Shown: in pieces, positions 50,804 through 59,122 of the stretch
How the letters are laid out: the number at the start of each line of letters is the position of its first letter
Numbering within the stretch: position 1 is the stretch's first letter
Assembly (NCBI GenBank): GCA_030428945.1
Contig: JAUIEC010000018.1
Location: 1-64,000 of the forward strand
Length of the DNA stretch: 64,000 bases
Reading direction: 5' to 3'
Source: Phycisphaerae bacterium
GTDB taxonomy: Bacteria > Planctomycetota > Phycisphaerae > UBA1845 > Fen-1342
Program-made: the position numbers and the translations under genes
Notes under the pieces: generated by a model
What the model saw: the letters and a program-made list of their open reading frames with translations, nothing else
What the model was told of the DNA's origin: nothing
Databases searched by the model: none

Positions 50804-52087
50804 TCAGGCGGTCACCAGTTCGTACCAGCGGACCAGGCTGTGTTCGTAGGTGTTCATCACGGTGTTCCAGACGGCGATGTTGCTGAGGCGGTCCTCGTAC
50901 GAACCGCCGCGCCGCTGCGCGCCGACCCGGGCGACGACGCGCCCGTCCGGCCCGGTCAGTTCGCGGCGGGCGGGCTGGCCGGCGTACCAGTAATCCCACT
51001 CGGTCGGGTCAAGCAGCGGCCGGGAACGCTGCGGGTTGGAGATGTAGTAGCCCTGGCGGGCGATGAACGCGCCCGGCCAGCCGGAGAGCCACCAGTTCAT
51101 GTAGGCGTAGGCGGCTTCGAGCGTTTCGCCGTCGGCCGCCGACGACAGGCACATGACGCCGTGCCAGGCACGGTAGCCTTCGCGCGGCGCGGCGTATTCG
51201 CACGGAATGCCGCGTCCGCGAAGCATGGCCACCGCGGGCGAGAACATGCTCTCGAGGACGACGCGTCCGCTGTGCATGAACTCGGCCGACTGCGGGACCG
51301 AGTTCCACAGACCGGCGAAGTGGCCGCGGGTTTTGTACTCCATCAGGATGTCGAAGAGCTGATCGACTTCGGCGCGGGTCATGTTGCCGATGTCGCCGAA
51401 GCGCATCTGGCCGGTGGCCTCGGCCGCGAGGGCCGCGTCGAAGAGCCCGATGGTCGGCTCGTTGGCGAGCGCGACGCGGCCGCGCCAGCGGTCGTCCAGC
51501 AGCCAGCCCCAGCTTTCGGTTTCGTAGGGCACGCCGCGCGGGACGACGGCGGTGTTGTAGCCGAAGGAGTCGACGTTGTGCACGTAGGGCAGAAAGCTGA
51601 GCCGCTCGGAGTGGTTGGCGCCGAGTGTCCGGTCGGGCTGGACGAAGAGCAGGCGGCAGGGGGCGTCGCCGGCCCCGAGGGGAGCGCCCGGCGTGATCCG
51701 GCCGGTCTTGGTCAGGCTGTTGATTTCGTCCCAGCGGGTGATGCGGCCGCGGTCGATGGCCTGGATGGCGCCGGCCTGCCAGAGGACGTTGATGCTGTTG
51801 GACCACTGTTCGTAGAGGTCGAAGGACTCGGGTCGGGTGGAGGCTTTCTGCAGCAGGGCCGCGTCGCCCTTGGCTTCGAAGACGATCTCGATGCCGAGAT
51901 CGCGCTGGGCCTGCTGGCGGATGGGTTCCTGAAGCGTGACGTGCGTCCCGAGGACGCGCAGCCGGGGGCGGCGTCGGCGGGCGTGCACGGCCGGGGCGGT
52001 CAGCGCGCAGCCGGCGGCGGCGGCCGCGGTGCGTTGCAGGAAGCGGCGGCGGGTCAGTCCGGTTCCGGAACGTGCGACGGGGTTCAT
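50804..52087 (-). CDS. Tat-exported extracellular solute-binding protein (PotD/putrescine-like)
   Basis: 427 residues. Tat signal TRRRFLQRT near 14-22 and a hydrophobic stretch ending AVHA. The body has the periplasmic-binding fold of polyamine/iron-type proteins (RVLGTHVTLQEPI, FDLYEQWSNS, AYAYMNWWLSGWPGAF, YYISNPQ). No ABC permease or ATPase lies near, which is unusual. ATG 52087 overlaps the upstream regulator stop (ATGA). Between a regulator and a kinase, it may be the ligand-binding part of the signalling system rather than a transporter. Confidence 0.85.
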   Translation of the reverse strand: MNPVARSGTGLTRRRFLQRTAAAAAGCALTAPAVHARRRRPRLRVLGTHVTLQEPIRQQAQRDLGIEIVFEAKGDAALLQKASTRPESFDLYEQWSNSINVLWQAGAIQAIDRGRITRWDEINSLTKTGRITPGAPLGAGDAPCRLLFVQPDRTLGANHSERLSFLPYVHNVDSFGYNTAVVPRGVPYETESWGWLLDDRWRGRVALANEPTIGLFDAALAAEATGQMRFGDIGNMTRAEVDQLFDILMEYKTRGHFAGLWNSVPQSAEFMHSGRVVLESMFSPAVAMLRGRGIPCEYAAPREGYRAWHGVMCLSSAADGETLEAAYAYMNWWLSGWPGAFIARQGYYISNPQRSRPLLDPTEWDYWYAGQPARRELTGPDGRVVARVGAQRRGGSYEDRLSNIAVWNTVMNTYEHSLVRWYELVTA

Positions 52088-52548
52088 CCGAGATGCTCGG
52101 CCGGTGGAAGCTGGACCAGGTCGAACCAGTACTCGCCGAGTCGGCGGATGATGCGGATCAGGGAGTCGACATCGTCGGGCTTGGTGACGAACGAACTGCA
52201 TCCGAGCCGGTAGCTTTCCTCGATGTCCAGGTCGCGCTGCGAGGTGGTCAGCATGACGATCGGGATGGCCTGCAGGCTGGGCGCCTGGGCGATCCGGCGG
52301 AGGACCTCGCGGCCGTCGAGCTTGGGCATGTTGAGATCCAGCAGGACCAGGTCGGGTCGCGGGGCGTCCGCGGGGTCGGCATAGGGTCCCCGCTGGTGCA
52401 GGTAGTCGAGTGCTTCCTCGCCGTCGGAGACGACCCGCAGGTCCGCGTCCGGCACGCCGTCAGCCAGCGCGCGGCGGGTCAGTTCCTGGTCGCCGGGATC
52501 ATCCTCGACCAGCAGCACGACCGGCGGTCGTCGAAATTCTTCGTTCAT
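52084..52548 (-). CDS. Rcp1-like single-domain response regulator
   Basis: 154 residues. REC domain of the phytochrome-partner class: VEDDPGDQELTRRAL, phospho-Asp in LVLLDLNMPKLDG, VMLTTSQRD and FVTKPDD. No output domain. ATG 52548 is chosen because the frame above it is not conserved; a G-rich run precedes it. First gene of the regulator > binding protein > kinase operon. Confidence 0.92.
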   Translation of the reverse strand: MNEEFRRPPVVLLVEDDPGDQELTRRALADGVPDADLRVVSDGEEALDYLHQRGPYADPADAPRPDLVLLDLNMPKLDGREVLRRIAQAPSLQAIPIVMLTTSQRDLDIEESYRLGCSSFVTKPDDVDSLIRIIRRLGEYWFDLVQLPPAEHLG

Positions 52549-52846
52549 CGGATACCCCCCCGGGAAACTCTCCTGTCGCGGTGCCGGCGGTGCGCGGGTG
52601 GTCCGCGCGCGGCGCTTGCGGCCTGGCTGGCACCGTCTGGAGGGACTATCGGCTGAATTGCGGGGCGGTTGCATGGCGGATCTGGTCCTTCTGGGGGAGC
52701 GGGCGGAATGCGCCGATAAAAGGCAGTGCATTCCGGGCACGGCTTTGCATTCCGGGGCCCGGTATTGGACATTTTCAGCGGTGGCCGCGCGTTTCGACCT
52801 GAACGTGGCGGGTCCGCCTTGCGACAGGGGACACGGGAGGGCCGCG
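52549..52846. other. Divergent region between two response regulator genes
   Basis: A 298-bp stretch feeding two divergent signalling genes. A near-palindrome around GCATTCCG and a repeated CATTCCGGG(C/G) (52728-52760) is visible and might be a protein site; this is tentative. No gene supported. Confidence 0.35.
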
Positions 52847-53263
52847 GTGCCGACCATCATGGTGATCGATGACGATGCGGGTGTCCGACAGGGTCTGCAG
52901 GTCCGGCTGAAGTCGGCCGGCTTCGACGTCCTGACGGCGGCGCACCCGGAACAGGCCATTTCGGTTGTCATGCGTGAGCGACCGGACCTGATCCTGCTGG
53001 ACATTGACATGCCGAACTTCACCGGGCTGGACTTTCACGAGTCGCTGCTGGTGTCACGGCGGGCGGGGCGGATTCCAATCGTCTACCTGAGCGGGACGGG
53101 GACGCCGCCGAACCGCGAGGATGCCTTCCGGCAGGGCGCCCGGGCATTCATCGCCAAGCCGTACGACGCCCACGAACTGGTCGCGACGATCCGCGGCGTG
53201 CTGGCCGGTGAAGAGGCCGCCCGACGTCGCGCGCAGGAAGCGGACGCGCCCGTCAGCAAGTGA
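52847..53263 (+). CDS. Response regulator receiver protein
   Basis: 138 residues: IMVIDDDAG, phospho-Asp in LILLDIDMPNFTG, VYLSGTG, FIAKPYD. No output domain. GTG start at 52847 with GGAGG six bases upstream; the longer open frame ahead lacks a start with a ribosome site. Divergent from the Rcp1-like operon and 78 bp before the giant MscS gene. Confidence 0.9.
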   Translation: MPTIMVIDDDAGVRQGLQVRLKSAGFDVLTAAHPEQAISVVMRERPDLILLDIDMPNFTGLDFHESLLVSRRAGRIPIVYLSGTGTPPNREDAFRQGARAFIAKPYDAHELVATIRGVLAGEEAARRRAQEADAPVSK

Positions 53264-53341
53264 ACCGGTAAGCACGTCGACAGATGACGGGGCGGCGGTC
53301 CGCGGGCGTCGCGGCCCGCGATCGTTTATCATTTCCCGGTT

Positions 53342-56300
53342 ATGCAAGACACCGCGCCTCTGATTCCCCTGTTGTGCCGCCGTCCCGCGTGGCTCCTGAT
53401 CCTGGTGATCCTCGCCAGCGCCGCGCCCGGGCAGGAAACCGAAACGCAGCCGGCGGCAACCCAGCCGTCCGAGGGACCGACCGCCTTCAGCAGCGACGAC
53501 GTCGCCGCCCGCCTGGCGCGGGTCGAGGGCGACCAGAGCCTGCCGGAGAACACGCGGATCGAGGCGGCCGGCCTGTACCGCAAGGCGCTCGACCACCTGG
53601 CGCTGGCGAAGACCTGGCAGGGCAAGGTCGAGGAGTACCGCACCGGCCGCGAGAGCGTGCCGCGGTTGCTGGACGAAGTACGGGCCCGGTTGCAGCAACT
53701 GGACGAACCCGCCCAGCCGTCGCCGGGTGATACGGCGGAACTGTCGCTCGAAGAACTCAGCCGTCGGCTGGCGACGGCCGAGGCCGAACTGCGAACCCTG
53801 CAGGACAACGTGCGCCGCCTGGACGAGGAGGCCGAGCATCGCTCGGAACGGCGGACGGCGATCCCGGACCTGCTGGCGGCGGTGGCGGCCCGGCAGGAGG
53901 CGGCCAGTCGCGGCCTGGCGGAACCGCCGGGCGCGAACGTCGCGCCGCAGGTGCAACTGGCGCGCCGGGCGATGCTCAGTGCGCAGCGGACGGCCGCGCA
54001 GGAAGAGGCCCGGGCCTACCAGGAAGAACTGCAGTTCTACGATGCCCGCAGCGAGGTGCTGACGCTTCGGCGGGACGAGGCCCGTCGGCTGGCGGCCCAG
54101 GCGGAGACGCGGCTGGACGCCTTGCGGGGCACGGTTGCGGCCCGGCGCGAGGCGGATGCGACCCGCCAGCGCGAGCAGGCCGAGGCCGAACTGCGGGCGG
54201 CTCCGGCGGTGATCCGGGAACTGGCCGAGCGGAACAACGCCCTGGCCACCGAGTGGGAGGGCCTGGCGGGGCTGATTCGGACGGCCGAGGCGGACGTGCA
54301 GTCGGTTTCGGGCCTGGCGGAGACGCTGGCGGGTCAGTTCAAGACGATCCGGTCCTACAGCGAGATGGAGGAGATGCGCGACCTGGTCGGGCCGCTGATG
54401 CGTCAGCAGCGGGCCGAGTTGTCCAGGCTGCGGCGTTACCGTCGCGAGTACGAGCAGACCCGCACGAACCTCTCGCGGGCGCAGTTGCGGGTCAACGAGG
54501 TCGATGCCGAGAACGACGAACTGCTGGATCTGCCGCGGGCGGTCGCGCAGCACCTGGACCGGCTGGCCGAGTCGGAGCCGGGCATTGACCTGACCGGGCT
54601 GGACAAACGGCTGGAGCAGTTGCTGGCGGCCCGGCTGGACACGGTTCGCAAGCTGAAGCGCGACTACGACGCGTATGTCACGGACCTGATCAAGCTGGGC
54701 GAGGCGCAGAACCGCCTGCTGACGCGGGTCGGCGAGATGTCGGCCTTCATCGACGAGCACGTGCTGTGGGTCCGCAGCACGGTGCCGCTGCATCGCATGG
54801 ATCTGCACCTGGACCTGTCGGCCTGGCCGGGGGCGTTCTCGACGGTCGGTCGCGCGTGGTGGAGCGACGTTCGTCAGAACCTGGCGACGTACCTGTTCCT
54901 GGCGGCCGGTTACCTGTTGTTCCTGCTGTGGCAGCCGCGTTTCCGGCGTGACCTGCGGACGGCCAGCGAGCAGGTCAGTCAGCCGCTGACGGATCGTTAC
55001 GTGCAGACGCTGCAGGCGCTGCTGCTGACGCTGGCGATCGCGCTGCCGGTTCCGCTGCTGCTGGGCCTGCTGGCGTGGCGGCTGTCGGGGCTGGAGGTGA
55101 CGGCCGACGCGCTGGCGTTCGAACTGGTGGGGGCGACGGCGCGGGGCCTGCTGGGCAGCGGGTTCGTGCTGCTGCTGCTGCTGTTTGCCCGGCACGGTGC
55201 GCGGCGCTACGGGCTGGCGATCAGTCACTTCCGCTGGGAGGCCAACGCGGTCGCGATTCTGCGGCGGCACCTGATCTGGTTCGGGCCGACGGTGGCGCCG
55301 CTGATCTTCGTGGTGATCCTGGCCGAGCGGTCCGGCGAGAGCATCCTGAGCGTCTCGGTCGGGCGGCTGGCGTTCCTGCTGGCGACGGTGGCGACGGTGC
55401 TGTTCGTCCGGGAGGTCTTCCAGCCGACCAAGGGTGCCCTGGCGAGCTATTTCGCGAAGCGGCCGACCGCGCTGGCGGGTCGCCTGCGATGGCCGGTGTA
55501 CCTGGCGAGCCAGTTGCTGCTGGTCGGGCTGGGGTTCGCGTCGGTGCTGGGCTATCACTACACGGCGCTGGTTCTGTCGCAGGCGTTCGTGCGGACGATG
55601 ATCCTGACGGCGCTGGTGATCCTGGTGCACGCCATGGCGCTGCGGTGGGTGTTCTTCACGCAGCGGAAGCTGGCGATCGAGGAGGCGAACCGCAAGCGGG
55701 CCGAGCAGGCGGCCGAGGCACCGCGCGAGGGCGGGGCGCCGGCGTCGGTCGAGGTGGTCGAGCCGACGCTGAAGATCGGCGCGATCGGCGAGCAGACGCG
55801 GCAGTTGCTGACGAGTTTCGCCTGGCTGGGCGTGGTCTGCGTGGTCTGGTTCTCGTGGGCGGACCTGCTGCCGGCCTTTTCGTTCCTCGAAGAAGTGCAG
55901 TTGTGGAGCTACACGGCCGAGGCGGCGGTGACGAATTCGGCGGGCGAGGTGACGACCGCGACGGTGATCCGGAACATCACGCTGGCCAGCGTGCTGCTGG
56001 CGCTGCTGATCCTGGCGGTTTCGTACGTGCTGGCCCGCAACATTCCGGGACTGCTGGAGATCGCGGTGCTGCGGCGTCTGCCGCTGGACACGGGCGCCCG
56101 GTTCGCGATCAGCGCGGTGTCGCGCTACGTGATCACGGTGGCCGGCCTGGTGCTGGCGTTCGGGACGATCGGGATCGGCTGGTCGAGCGTGCAGTGGCTG
56201 GTGGCGGCGATCACGGTCGGCCTGGGATTCGGGCTGCAGGAGATTTTCGCGAATTTCGTTTCGGGGCTGATCCTGCTGTTCGAGCGTCCGATCCGGATCG

Positions 56301-56806
56301 GTGACACGGTCACGGTCGGCAACATCAGCGGGACCGTCTCGCGGATCCGGATCCGGGCGACGACGATCACGGACTGGGACCGCAAGGAACTGGTGATTCC
56401 GAACAAGGAGTTCGTCACCGGGCAGGTGGTCAACTGGTCACTGTCGGACCGGATCCTGCGGCTGATCATCAAGGTGGGAATCGCCTACGGGTCGGACACC
56501 CGGCGGGCCAAGGAACTGCTGTTCGAGGTGGCCCGGGGGAGCAAGTGGGTGCTGGACCAGCCGAAGCCGCACGTCTGGTTCTGGGAGTTCGGAGGCAGTT
56601 CGCTGAACTTCGAGCTGCGCGTCTTCGTGCGGGACATCGACGACTGGGTCCTGGCCCGCGACTCGCTGCACTTCGCGATCGACGACGCCTTCCGTGAAGC
56701 CGGCATCGAGATCGCCTTCCCGCAACAGGACGTGCACATTCGCACGGTCGCCCAACCGCTGTCGCTCGAGAACGCCCGGGCGGAGGAACTGCCGGTTAAG
56801 GAGTGA
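53342..56806 (+). CDS. Giant MscS-family mechanosensitive channel, second copy
   Basis: 1154 residues with the same plan as the channel at 480: signal peptide (about 15-30), periplasmic coiled coil (about 45-480), about ten membrane segments (about 510-930) and the MscS core (about 890-1135). The pore sequence is WLVAAITVGLGFGLQEIFAN and the beta-domain has FERPIRIGDTV. The core is near-identical in pattern to the first copy while the coiled coils differ more. Osmotic safety valve by family; why two large copies exist is unknown. Confidence 0.93.
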   Translation: MQDTAPLIPLLCRRPAWLLILVILASAAPGQETETQPAATQPSEGPTAFSSDDVAARLARVEGDQSLPENTRIEAAGLYRKALDHLALAKTWQGKVEEYRTGRESVPRLLDEVRARLQQLDEPAQPSPGDTAELSLEELSRRLATAEAELRTLQDNVRRLDEEAEHRSERRTAIPDLLAAVAARQEAASRGLAEPPGANVAPQVQLARRAMLSAQRTAAQEEARAYQEELQFYDARSEVLTLRRDEARRLAAQAETRLDALRGTVAARREADATRQREQAEAELRAAPAVIRELAERNNALATEWEGLAGLIRTAEADVQSVSGLAETLAGQFKTIRSYSEMEEMRDLVGPLMRQQRAELSRLRRYRREYEQTRTNLSRAQLRVNEVDAENDELLDLPRAVAQHLDRLAESEPGIDLTGLDKRLEQLLAARLDTVRKLKRDYDAYVTDLIKLGEAQNRLLTRVGEMSAFIDEHVLWVRSTVPLHRMDLHLDLSAWPGAFSTVGRAWWSDVRQNLATYLFLAAGYLLFLLWQPRFRRDLRTASEQVSQPLTDRYVQTLQALLLTLAIALPVPLLLGLLAWRLSGLEVTADALAFELVGATARGLLGSGFVLLLLLFARHGARRYGLAISHFRWEANAVAILRRHLIWFGPTVAPLIFVVILAERSGESILSVSVGRLAFLLATVATVLFVREVFQPTKGALASYFAKRPTALAGRLRWPVYLASQLLLVGLGFASVLGYHYTALVLSQAFVRTMILTALVILVHAMALRWVFFTQRKLAIEEANRKRAEQAAEAPREGGAPASVEVVEPTLKIGAIGEQTRQLLTSFAWLGVVCVVWFSWADLLPAFSFLEEVQLWSYTAEAAVTNSAGEVTTATVIRNITLASVLLALLILAVSYVLARNIPGLLEIAVLRRLPLDTGARFAISAVSRYVITVAGLVLAFGTIGIGWSSVQWLVAAITVGLGFGLQEIFANFVSGLILLFERPIRIGDTVTVGNISGTVSRIRIRATTITDWDRKELVIPNKEFVTGQVVNWSLSDRILRLIIKVGIAYGSDTRRAKELLFEVARGSKWVLDQPKPHVWFWEFGGSSLNFELRVFVRDIDDWVLARDSLHFAIDDAFREAGIEIAFPQQDVHIRTVAQPLSLENARAEELPVKE

Positions 56807-56811
56807 CGGGG

Positions 56812-56850
56812 AAGGGAGCGAGGGAGCCAGGGAGCGAGGGAGCCAGGGAA
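56812..56850. repeat. Octamer array GGGAGCGA / GGGAGCCA
   Basis: About five copies right after the channel stop, followed by one GGGAACA unit. Complementary in orientation to the array at 56940. Confidence 0.82.
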
Positions 56851-56939
56851 GGGAACAGGGGGAAGCCGCTTGCCACGCGGCCAGGGGGCTGGTGATCTGC
56901 CTCCACCCGCGCCGTTCTCGGTTCTGGTTGTCCGCTACT

Positions 56940-56972
56940 TGCTCCCTCGCTCCCTTGCTCCCTTGCTCCCTG
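56940..56972. repeat. Octamer array GCTCCCT(C/T)
   Basis: Four copies just before the end of the minus-strand mgtE gene. With 56812-56850 it could form a very long hairpin between two convergent genes, a possible bidirectional terminator. Confidence 0.82.
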
Positions 56973-56983
56973 AGTTTCTGGCT

Positions 56984-58339
56984 TCACACGAGTATGGCGG
57001 TGGCGAGGCTCAGGACCAGGAAGAAGCCGCACATGTCGGTGACGGTGGTCAGGATCGGGCCGGAGGCGAGGGCCGGGTCGAACTTGAACCAGCGGAGCAC
57101 CAGCGGGACCGCGCCGCCGATCGAGACGGCCACGACCGTGTTGATCGCCATCGCGAGGCCGACCACCAGGCCCAGCAGGGGGCTGCCCTTCCAGAGCACG
57201 GCCACTCCGGCGATCAGCAGGCCGATCACGAGTCCGTTCAGGGCTCCGACCGAAATCTCCTTCAGCCAGACGCGGAGCAGTTCGTTCGGCTGCACGAGCC
57301 CGAGCGACAGTTCGCGGATGCTGACCGCGACCGCCTGGCTGCCGGAGCAACCGCTCATGTCCGAGATGATCGGCAGGAACACCGCCAGGGCGATCACGGC
57401 CGCGAGCGTGTCCTGGTACATCGCGATGACGCTGGCGGCCGCGATGTTCAGGACGACGTTGATGCTCAGCCAGGCCAGGCGGCGGCGCGAGCGCAGCAGC
57501 AGCGGCATGGTCCGCAGTTCCTCGCCGCCGATGATGCCCTGCGACTGGCGGTAGGTCGCGTCGGCCTGGTCGGCGAGGGCCTCCTCGACGGCGGCCCGCT
57601 GGATGACGCCGACAAGCTGCGCGGCCTCGTTGACGACCGGCACGCCGAAGAACGCGTAGGTGTCGAACAGGTCGCAGACATCGTCGAGCGATGCGTCGTC
57701 GCGGATCGAGACCGGTCCGCCGATCGAGATCTCGTGAATCGGCGTGCTGCGACGGGCCAGCAGCAGGTCGCGCATCCGCAGGACGCCGCAGAGCACGTCG
57801 GCTTCGTCGACGACATAGGCGTACTGAATGTCATAGTCGCGATACTCGTCGGCGTTGGCCTGCAGATCGGCGATCACGTCGCCGACCGTCAGGGTGCGCA
57901 GGTACTGCAGGTGCTCGGTGATCATCAGGCCGCCGGCGACGTCGTCGGCGTACCCCGCCAACTGGCGGGCCTCGGCCGCGGCGTCTGGTTCCATCGCCGA
58001 GAGGATCGCTTCGGCATCCTGGGCGGGCAGGTCACCGAGCAGGTCGGCCTGCTCGTCGCTGGGCAGTTCCTGGACGATCGCGGCCGCGACCTGCGGTTCG
58101 AGGTGTTCGACCAGTCCGGCCGCCTGCACGTCGGGGATGCAGTCGACCAGTTCGGCGGCCAGTTCCGGCTCGAGGACTTCGAGCACGCGGCGCTGCTGCC
58201 CTTCTTCGAGACGGGCGAACGCGCGGGCGGCGTCGACCATCGGCAGTTCTTCGAGTTGCGGGCCGAGTTCGGCGGTCGGTTCCTCTGCCAGCAGGGCCTC
58301 GGCCTGGTCGAAGGGCGTGTGGGTATCAATCGAGGACAA
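56984..58339 (-). CDS. mgtE: MgtE-family magnesium transporter
   Basis: 451 residues, normal for MgtE. Cytosolic helical N domain (about 1-130), two CBS domains (about 135-260) that sense Mg2+, plug helix, and five membrane helices (about 280-450). Seen: MIIS-type first helix region PIISDMSGCSGSQAVAVSIRE and the conserved ends TVVAVSIGGAVPLVL. Channel-type Mg2+ uptake across the inner membrane. Monocistronic by position; no Mg riboswitch was recognised upstream. Confidence 0.93.
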   Translation of the reverse strand: MSSIDTHTPFDQAEALLAEEPTAELGPQLEELPMVDAARAFARLEEGQQRRVLEVLEPELAAELVDCIPDVQAAGLVEHLEPQVAAAIVQELPSDEQADLLGDLPAQDAEAILSAMEPDAAAEARQLAGYADDVAGGLMITEHLQYLRTLTVGDVIADLQANADEYRDYDIQYAYVVDEADVLCGVLRMRDLLLARRSTPIHEISIGGPVSIRDDASLDDVCDLFDTYAFFGVPVVNEAAQLVGVIQRAAVEEALADQADATYRQSQGIIGGEELRTMPLLLRSRRRLAWLSINVVLNIAAASVIAMYQDTLAAVIALAVFLPIISDMSGCSGSQAVAVSIRELSLGLVQPNELLRVWLKEISVGALNGLVIGLLIAGVAVLWKGSPLLGLVVGLAMAINTVVAVSIGGAVPLVLRWFKFDPALASGPILTTVTDMCGFFLVLSLATAILV

Positions 58340-58423
58340 GAGCGGACTCCCGAGTGCGAATGTGGTCCGGGCGGACGGCGGACAACGTGCGTCAGCGATG
58401 GCGGCGGGAACGGTGCCCGGGCG

Positions 58424-59122
58424 TCATCCGGGATCCCAGCCCTGGCGCTGCACCCAGTCGCGCAGGCCGGCCAGCAGGCGGGTCCGCTTCTCCGGGTTCG
58501 AGAGGAACGGCGCCCGCGAGAATTCGAGTTGCATCCACGGCATTTCGGCCGCGTGGCTGCGGGTGATGTAGCCGCCCTGGAACGGGTCGTTGCGGGCGAC
58601 CGGGTGTTCGAAGGCGGCTTCGAGGCAGGTTGCCAGGGACGCCAGCCAGGCGTCGGGGCAGGTACCGTCGCCGTTGCTGAGGCACAACCAGGGGCGTTCG
58701 GCGCCGGGGTCGGGTCCGATCGGCGGTCCGCTGGCGGCCATCGTGTGGCAGTCGATGCCGATGGGGACGTGGCCGGCGTGTCCGCTGAGGCGGGCGTGGT
58801 ACGGGTGGTAGTGGCGTTCGAGCAGGTCGGCGAAGAGGGTTTCGGGCGGGGTCGGTTCGTAGACGGGCACCTGCCAGCAGGTGTGCGTCTTGACCACGCC
58901 GTCGGCCCGGCGATCATCGGGCGCGCGGTTCAGGTCGACGATCGCGCGGGCGATGTCGGTTGTTTCGAAGCGTTGGACGTGATCGGCCAGCGCGTAGATT
59001 TCGGCGGCGCCTTCGTCACCGTCCTCGCGGATTTCGTCGGCCGACAGTCGGCAGTACCCGCGGACTTCGTCGGGGACCCGAAGGCCGGCGTGCGGAACCG
59101 AGAGCAGCAGCGGGAGTTTCAT
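58424..59122 (-). CDS. N-formylglutamate amidohydrolase-like protein
   Basis: 232 residues. Family features: LLLSVPHAGLRVP near the start, ARAIVDLNRAPDDRR, TCWQVPVYEP, and GIDCHTMAA. Hydrolyses N-formyl (or other N-acyl) glutamate/amino acid in known cases. Start ATG 59122 overlaps the stop of the upstream gamma-glutamyltransferase as ATGA, so the two are coupled. No histidine-degradation gene is adjacent, so the classical HutG role is uncertain. The joint operon points to glutamyl-compound metabolism. Confidence 0.85.
   Translation of the reverse strand: MKLPLLLSVPHAGLRVPDEVRGYCRLSADEIREDGDEGAAEIYALADHVQRFETTDIARAIVDLNRAPDDRRADGVVKTHTCWQVPVYEPTPPETLFADLLERHYHPYHARLSGHAGHVPIGIDCHTMAASGPPIGPDPGAERPWLCLSNGDGTCPDAWLASLATCLEAAFEHPVARNDPFQGGYITRSHAAEMPWMQLEFSRAPFLSNPEKRTRLLAGLRDWVQRQGWDPG

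Noticed and set aside
56807..56983. Small RNA gene between the MscS and mgtE genes
   Set aside because: Only octamer repeats and unstructured sequence seen; no promoter.
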